A stretch of DNA of 54,809 nt from an uncultured Nocardioidaceae bacterium (lineage in GTDB: Bacteria > Actinomycetota > Actinomycetes > Propionibacteriales > Nocardioidaceae), in contig CADCUI010000004.1 of assembly GCA_902805845.1 (NCBI GenBank), forward strand, positions 1-54,809, given 5' to 3'. Below the pieces are notes generated by a model. It saw only the letters and a program-made list of their open reading frames with translations, did not search any database and was not told the DNA's origin. Position 1 is the first letter of the stretch. Each line of letters opens with the position of its first letter. Shown one piece after another: positions 50,195 to 54,809 of this stretch. A program made the position numbers and the translations under genes.

Positions 50195-51127
50195 TCATCT
50201 CCTGTTCCGGGGGTCGAGCGCCTCGCGGAGCGCCTCTCCGAAGAGGGTGAACCCCAGCGCGGTGACGGCGATCGCCGTACCCGGCAGCAGCGCGAGCCGC
50301 GGGGCCGCCTCGAACCGGTCCTGGGCGGCCACCAGCATGCGCCCCCACTCCGCGACGGCGGGGTCCGAGGAGCCCAGGCCCAGGAAGGACAGCGCGGCCA
50401 CCTCGATGATCGCGGTGGCCAGATTCAGGGTCGCCTGCACGATCGTGGGGCCGATCGCGTTGGGCAGCATGTGCCCCATCACGATCCGGCGGCGGCGGAT
50501 GCCGAGGGCGTTCGCCGCGAGCACGTAGTCGGTGCGCCCCTGGGCCAGCATCGAGCCCCTGAGCAACCGGGCGAAGATCGGCACCTGCGCGGCACCGATC
50601 GCGATCATGATCGAGTAGGCGTTCTGGCCGAGGACGGCCGCGATGCTGACTGCCAGCAGCAGGCTGGGCACCGACAGCATGATGTCCACCGCCCGCATGA
50701 CGGCGGTGTCGACCCAGCCGCCGAGGCCCCCGGCGAGCACGCCCAGCAGCGCCCCGACGCTGAGGCCGATGGCTGTCGACACCACGCCGTAGACCAGGGA
50801 CTGCCGGGCGCCGAAGAGCAGCTGGGTGTAGAGGTCGGAGCCGAAGCGGTCGAGGCCGAGCAGGTGGTCGTCGTCGGGGCCGGGGACCGTGGTCGGGGTG
50901 ACGTCGCCCGACCACTGCGCCGAGCCCGGTTCGTAGGGCGCCAGCAGCGGAGCGAACACCGCGACCAGCACGAAGAACGCGATGATGGCAGCACCCATGA
51001 TCGCCGTCGGGTTGCGTCGCAGTCGCCGCCAGGCCCCCCGCCACAGACCGCCTCCGGGTCCCTCCCCGGGCATCACGGCCGTCTCCGCTGCGGGCACGTC
51101 GCTGATCGGCGGCAGGTTGATGCTCAT
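50195..51127 (-). CDS. dppC: Peptide ABC transporter permease DppC
   Basis: The 310-residue permease has a cytoplasmic start, TM1 (AAIIAFFVLVAVFAPLLAPY) and an OppC-type periplasmic segment HLLGLDRFGSDLYTQLLFGA. The coupling loop is EAAxxxG-like (ANALGIRRRRIVMGHMLPNA). It pairs with DppB to form the membrane pore. The ATG at 51127 overlaps the dppB stop (ATGA). Confidence 0.92.
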   Translation of the reverse strand: MSINLPPISDVPAAETAVMPGEGPGGGLWRGAWRRLRRNPTAIMGAAIIAFFVLVAVFAPLLAPYEPGSAQWSGDVTPTTVPGPDDDHLLGLDRFGSDLYTQLLFGARQSLVYGVVSTAIGLSVGALLGVLAGGLGGWVDTAVMRAVDIMLSVPSLLLAVSIAAVLGQNAYSIMIAIGAAQVPIFARLLRGSMLAQGRTDYVLAANALGIRRRRIVMGHMLPNAIGPTIVQATLNLATAIIEVAALSFLGLGSSDPAVAEWGRMLVAAQDRFEAAPRLALLPGTAIAVTALGFTLFGEALREALDPRNRR

Positions 51128-52128
51128 GAGACGCGCACCCTCGGGTCGATGAGTCCGTAGGCGAGGTCGACCAGCAGGTTGATGAGGGCGTAGATCAACG
51201 CGATGAACAGGATGAACCCCTGCAGGACCGGGTAGTCGCGTTGCCCGATGGCGTCGAAGAGGTACTCCCCCATGCCGTTGAAGGCGAACACCGTCTCGGT
51301 CAGCACGGCCCCGGACAGCAGGAGACCGGCCTGCAGACCGATCGTCGTCACCACCGGGAGGAGTGCGTTGCGCAGCACGTGCCGGCGGCTGATCAGCCGG
51401 CGTGTGAGTCCCTTGGACTCGGCGGTGCGCACGTAGTCCTCGTTGAGCACCTCCGCGACCGAGGCGCGGGTGATCCGCGCGATGATCGCGAGCGGGATGG
51501 TGCCCAGCGCCAGGCCGGGGAGGACCAGGTGGACCATGGCGTCCCAGGCGGCGTCCCACTCACGGGTCAGCAGGCCGTCGAGCACATAGAAGTTCGTGAG
51601 GTGGGTGGCGTCGATGCGGGCGTCCTGGCGCAGGCTCGTCGGCAGCCAGTGCAGCCAGTCGGCGAAGACCAGCTTGAGCAGGATCGCGAGAAAGAACACC
51701 GGTGTGGCGACGCCCAGCAGGCTCCCCGACATCACGATGGTGTCGAGGGGTCGGCCTTGGTGACGAGCCGCCAGGTAGCCCACCGGAATGCCCACCAGGA
51801 CCGCGAAGAGCAGGGCTGCCAGCGCCAGCTCGACCGTCGCGGGGAAGCGCTCGAGGAAGCTCTCGGTCACCGACTGGCCGGTCCTGATCGAGGAGCCGAA
51901 GTCCCCGGTGACCAGGGCCCCCAGGTAGCGCAGGTACTGCTCGAGCAACGGCTCGTCGAAGCCGTAGCGCTCGGTGACCCGGGCGATGGACTCGGGGTTC
52001 GCACGCTCGCCCAGGAGTGCCCGGGCCGGGTCCCCGGGCAGCGCCCGGACCCAGGCGAAGAGGAGCACCGAGAGGCCGAGGAGGACCGGGACCATGAGGG
52101 CGATCCGCTTCAGGACGAACCGCAACAA
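51124..52128 (-). CDS. dppB: Peptide ABC transporter permease DppB
   Basis: The 334-residue permease has TM1 (IALMVPVLLGLSVLLFAWVR), the OppB/DppB segment LPGDPARALLG, YGFDEPLLEQYLRYLGALVT, GDFGSSIRTGQSV, and the coupling loop YVRTAESKGLTRRLISRRHV. It forms the pore with DppC. It is separated from dppA by 85 nt containing a strong stem-loop. Confidence 0.92.
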   Translation of the reverse strand: MLRFVLKRIALMVPVLLGLSVLLFAWVRALPGDPARALLGERANPESIARVTERYGFDEPLLEQYLRYLGALVTGDFGSSIRTGQSVTESFLERFPATVELALAALLFAVLVGIPVGYLAARHQGRPLDTIVMSGSLLGVATPVFFLAILLKLVFADWLHWLPTSLRQDARIDATHLTNFYVLDGLLTREWDAAWDAMVHLVLPGLALGTIPLAIIARITRASVAEVLNEDYVRTAESKGLTRRLISRRHVLRNALLPVVTTIGLQAGLLLSGAVLTETVFAFNGMGEYLFDAIGQRDYPVLQGFILFIALIYALINLLVDLAYGLIDPRVRVS

Positions 52129-52165
52129 GGTCCGCTACCTCCTCTCGACAGCGCCGTTGAGCAAG

Positions 52166-52206
52166 CCGTCCCCGTCCCCGGACTGTCGCCCGGGGACGGG
52201 GAACGG
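52166..52206 (-). other. Strong stem-loop between dppA and dppB
   Basis: CCGTCCCCGTCCCCGG and CCGGGGACGGGGAACGG pair almost fully (one extra A) around an 8-nt loop. It lies 8 nt after the dppA stop. There is no T-run, so it looks like a 3'-stabilising or partial-termination hairpin that leaves more binding-protein mRNA than permease mRNA, as is known for other binding-protein-dependent operons. Confidence 0.6.
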
Positions 52207-52213
52207 ACCGTGC

Positions 52214-53893
52214 TCACTCCTCGATGGTGACGGTGTTGAAGACCTCGTCCTGCACCGGGCTGGGCTGGAACCCCGAGACGCCGGCAGCGAAGGCCAGCGA
52301 CGGCACCGGGTGGGCCAGCGGGATGCCCGGCAGGTACTCCATGATCTGCTCGTTGATCGCCTCGTACGCCGGGGTCTGCTCCTCGACCGTGGGCAGGGCG
52401 CGCGCCTCGTCCAGGGCGGTGAACAGCTCCTTGTTCTCAAAGCCCCACTCAAAGGACTTCTGACCGAAGAACACGCCGAGGAAGTTGTCGGCGTCGTTGT
52501 AGTCCCCGGTCCACCCGAGCAGGTGGATGCCGTGCTTCGGCGTGCCCTGGATCTTGGCCAAGTAGTCGGGATCCCAGCGGTCACTGGTCGGCTTGATCGT
52601 GAAGCCCGCCGCCTCGAGCTGCGATCGGATCACGTTGAAGGTGTCCTCCGGGGCCGGCATGTACGGACGGCTGACGCCGCTCGGGTAGTTGAACTCGATC
52701 GTCGTACCCGTCGCTCCGGCCTCCTCGAGCAGGTCGCGCGCCTTGTCCGGGTCGTACTCGTACTTCGTCACGTCCTCGGTCCAGCCGTTGACGAGGTCCG
52801 GCATGAACTCGTCGGCGAGCTTGGTGCCTTCGGGCATCGAGGCGTCAGCGACCTTCTGCTTGTCGATCGCGTGCGCGATCGCCTGCCGGACCCGGATGTC
52901 GTCGAGCGGCTTCACCGCCTGGTTGATGCCGAGGTAGAGGATGTTGAACGGGTCCCGGTTGACGATCTGGAAGCCGGCTTCCTCGAGAGGCGCGATGTCG
53001 GCCGGGCCGACGAGGTCGAAGCCGTCGACCTCACCGTTCTCCAGCGCGTCCGCCCGGGCCTTCGGCTCGTCGATGGCGACGAACACCAGGGAGTCCAGCG
53101 AAGCCTTCTCGCCCCAGTAGTCGGGGTTCGCCTTCAGGGTGACGCTGTCGCCGCGCTCCCACGCGTCCAGCATGAAGGGGCCCGTCCCGGTGGGTTGGGC
53201 CGTGGAGTACTCCGTGGTCGTCGGGTTCTCCGCGGCATCGTCCTGGAACTCCTCCAGCGCGCTCGGGCTCTGCATCGAGAAGGCCGGCAGCGACAGTGCG
53301 GAGACGAACCCCGCGAACGGCTTGGCGAGCTTGACGGTCGCGGTTCCCTCGGCTGGCGTGCAGGACTCGTAGACGGCTGCGTCCGCGTTGGGGCCGGTGG
53401 CGAAGCCACGCATCAGCGACCCGTAGTAGTAGGTCAGGTCGGGAGACTGCGCGGACTCCGGGGCGTTGTACCACCGGTCGAAGTTGGCGCAGACCGCCTC
53501 CGCATCGAAGTCCGTCCCGTCATGGAACTTCACGCCGTCCTCGAGCTCGAACTCGTAGGTCAGCGCGTCCTCACTCACCGTCCAGGACTTGGCCAGCAGC
53601 GGGGCGGGGTTCGCGGTGCCGGGCTCGGTCCCCACCAGTCCCTCGAAGATCTGCCGGGCGACGCGGAAGCTCTCGCCGTCGGAGGCGAAGAACGGGTCGA
53701 GCGTGACCGGCTCGGCAGAGCCGGCGAACACCATCGTCCCGCCGCCGCCCCCGCCCGAGTCGCTGCCGGAGTCGCTGCCCGAGTCGCTGCCGGAGCCGCC
53801 GCGGTCGCTCTCCGCACATGCGGTCAGCCCGAGGCACGCGGTCGTCAGTAGGGCGGCTCCGAGCCGCCACCTGCGGTTCTTCGATGTCTTCAC
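52214..53893 (-). CDS. dppA: Peptide ABC transporter substrate-binding lipoprotein
   Basis: The 559-residue family-5 binding protein has a lipoprotein signal with LGLTAC (Cys26), a Gly/Ser/Asp linker (GSGSDSGSDSGSDSGGGGGG), and the SBP_bac_5 core (ARQIFEGLVGTEPG, TYEFELEDGVKFHDGTDFDA, VRQAIAHAIDK). It is anchored outside the membrane, binds peptides or a related solute, and delivers them to DppBC. Specificity cannot be told. The GTG start at 53893 has GGAG nearby. It is the first gene of dppABCDF. Confidence 0.92.
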   Translation of the reverse strand: MKTSKNRRWRLGAALLTTACLGLTACAESDRGGSGSDSGSDSGSDSGGGGGGTMVFAGSAEPVTLDPFFASDGESFRVARQIFEGLVGTEPGTANPAPLLAKSWTVSEDALTYEFELEDGVKFHDGTDFDAEAVCANFDRWYNAPESAQSPDLTYYYGSLMRGFATGPNADAAVYESCTPAEGTATVKLAKPFAGFVSALSLPAFSMQSPSALEEFQDDAAENPTTTEYSTAQPTGTGPFMLDAWERGDSVTLKANPDYWGEKASLDSLVFVAIDEPKARADALENGEVDGFDLVGPADIAPLEEAGFQIVNRDPFNILYLGINQAVKPLDDIRVRQAIAHAIDKQKVADASMPEGTKLADEFMPDLVNGWTEDVTKYEYDPDKARDLLEEAGATGTTIEFNYPSGVSRPYMPAPEDTFNVIRSQLEAAGFTIKPTSDRWDPDYLAKIQGTPKHGIHLLGWTGDYNDADNFLGVFFGQKSFEWGFENKELFTALDEARALPTVEEQTPAYEAINEQIMEYLPGIPLAHPVPSLAFAAGVSGFQPSPVQDEVFNTVTIEE

Positions 53894-53945
53894 CTTGGCT
53901 CCTCATCAAGTGCGGGGTCCGACAAGCTGGACCACCATCGCGCCG

Positions 53946-53951
53946 ACGCTA
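53946..53951 (-). promoter_or_regulatory. -10 box TAGCGT for the dpp operon
   Basis: TAGCGT on the minus strand lies 53 nt before the dppA GTG and gives a leader of about 45 nt. I see no operator in 53894-54086. Confidence 0.4.
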
Positions 53952-54086
53952 CTGCGCTGCTCGCGGCCAGGGCCATGCCTCGCCGCGCCCGGGAAGGTCG
54001 CGATAAGGCAACGATTTGCCAGGATCAGCCGTCCGGACGCCGAGCTCGGCGCCCCTTCGACGTTGTCGGCGGCCGGGCAAAACACG

Positions 54087-54671
54087 TCAAAGCCCGTGGC
54101 GCTCCGCCCACAACGCCGCTTGGGTGCGGTCCACGACACCGATGCGCTGGAAGGCGGAGGTGAGGTGCGCCTTGACCGTGCGTTCGCTGATCTCGAGGCG
54201 GCGAGCGATCTGCTTGTTCGCCAGCCCTTGTTGCACGAGCCGGAGCACGTCGGTCTCGCGGGCTGTGAGGGACGGGCGCTGGCGCGGCCGGCTGCGTGAG
54301 AGCAGCAGCTCCCGTGCGGCCCTCGGGTGGAGGGGCGACTCGCCCCGTGCCACGGCCCGGACGCCGGCGATGATGTCGTCGGGGTCGGCGTCCTTGAGGA
54401 GGTAGCCGACCGCTCCCGCGTCGAGCGCGGCGACGATGCGCTCGCTGTCGGAGAACGAGGTCAGCACCAGCACCTCGACGTGAGGCTCCTCCGCGACGAG
54501 CAGCTTCGTCGCCGTCACACCGTCCGTTCCGGGCATCTGCAGGTCCATGAGCACGACGTCCGGCCGCACCGACCGGACCAGCTCGAGGACCCCTTGCCCG
54601 TCGTCCGCGTCGCCGACCACGTCGATGTCAGGTGCGCTCGCGAGGAGCTCCGCGAGCCCGCGCCGTACGAC
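54087..54671 (-). pseudogene. NarL-type response regulator, 5'-truncated
   Basis: The sequence from 54671 reads VVRRGLAELLASAPDIDVVG, then the phosphoacceptor Asp in DVVLMDLQMPGTDG, Lys in YLLKDADPDD, and a complete LuxR-type HTH (TARETDVLRLVQQGLANKQI, then ERTVKAHL). The first dozen residues of the receiver, which carry beta-strand 1 and the acidic metal-binding pair (normally VDDH), are missing. The in-frame upstream codons (PHGPPGGRELCR) are unrelated. A GTG at 54620 would start translation inside the receiver. It probably cannot be phosphorylated normally. No histidine kinase is in the window. Confidence 0.65.
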
Positions 54672-54685
54672 GCGGCACAGTTCCC

Positions 54686-54700
54686 GGCCGCCAGGCGGCC
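54686..54700 (-). terminator. Short hairpin between the right-edge gene and the response regulator
   Basis: GGCCGC-CAG-GCGGCC is a perfect 6-bp hairpin about 40 nt behind the stop of the edge gene. It has no T-run, so termination would be weak. Confidence 0.35.
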
Positions 54701-54741
54701 CGTGGGGAGAACGACACCAGCCGGGGGCGGTGGCGGGTCGG

Positions 54742-54809
54742 TCAGAAGACGACCCTGCCGCGGCACACCTCGCCGGATCCCGCGTTCTCCGCCCGGAAGA
54801 CCAGGACGT
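54742..54809 (-). CDS. 3' tip of an unidentified gene at the window edge
   Basis: The last 22 codons of a minus-strand gene read VLVFRAENAGSGEVCRGRVV and F, then TGA at 54742. The alternating hydrophobic pattern looks like beta strands, as at the end of a secreted or sandwich-type domain, but the fragment is too short to identify. It would lie upstream of the truncated response regulator. Confidence 0.45.
   Translation of the reverse strand, partial: VLVFRAENAGSGEVCRGRVVF

Overview
The window is high-GC DNA from a free-living actinobacterium, most likely Nocardioides or a close relative (inference). The indications are a complete Pup-proteasome locus, RbpA, WYL-type PafB/PafC, GTG/TTG starts, many apparently leaderless genes (a TANNNT box 6-7 nt before the start codon), and an aerobe-type arrangement of the lysine 2,3-/5,6-aminomutase genes. 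No rRNA, tRNA, CRISPR array, integrase or intact insertion sequence was recognised.

Layout. 1-2264: 3' end of an APC permease, a DUF2237 gene, and a decayed ECF sigma factor with its membrane partner in DNA that looks less GC-rich. 2265-8754: a UvrA-like ABC protein, a PNPOx-fold protein, an AraC-VOC gene pair in which both genes carry internal deletions, a PhoD-like phosphatase and a zinc alcohol dehydrogenase. 8804-13170: an XRE-MurA fusion with an inverted-repeat operator, a glycerophosphodiesterase, an MFS exporter, and rbpA with a SigR-type promoter. 13167-15999: fxsA, a polyprenol-phosphate mannosyltransferase and lnt, all overlapping. 16000-16427: no established gene, but a potentially structured leader and a small ORF. 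16428-21914: lysine catabolism (kal, kamE, kamD, kdd, and divergent kamA). 22017-27785: a 5'-3' exonuclease, a membrane-bound class III cyclase, an Lrp/AsnC regulator and a Ski2-like helicase.

27782-38513 is one long minus-strand block: lipid kinase, a hypothetical protein, tatC, tatA, pafC, pafB, an FKBP lipoprotein, pafA, prcA, prcB, pup and dop. Pup (ending GGQ) is deamidated by Dop, ligated to targets by PafA, and the targets are unfolded by Arc (42602-44371, ending GQYL) and degraded by PrcAB. Five unrelated genes (Nudix hydrolase, methyltransferase, YbaK deacylase, two GT4 glycosyltransferases) sit between dop and arc. trmI, a site-2 protease and a RecB-like nuclease follow. 47842-53893 holds a Dpp/Opp-type peptide ABC transporter with a 53-residue lipoprotein behind it. 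The window ends in a 5'-truncated NarL-type response regulator and the 3' tip of another gene.

The most unusual features are two families of short repeats placed directly behind stop codons (a 21-bp unit at 21918 and 36924, the latter including a 42-bp perfect palindrome; a 22-bp unit at 24961, 27789 and 47779, one copy being read as protein), the XRE-MurA fusion with its operator, the structured leader plus small ORF at 16118-16397, and a cluster of signalling genes broken by small deletions. All product calls come from reading the translated sequence; no database search was run.
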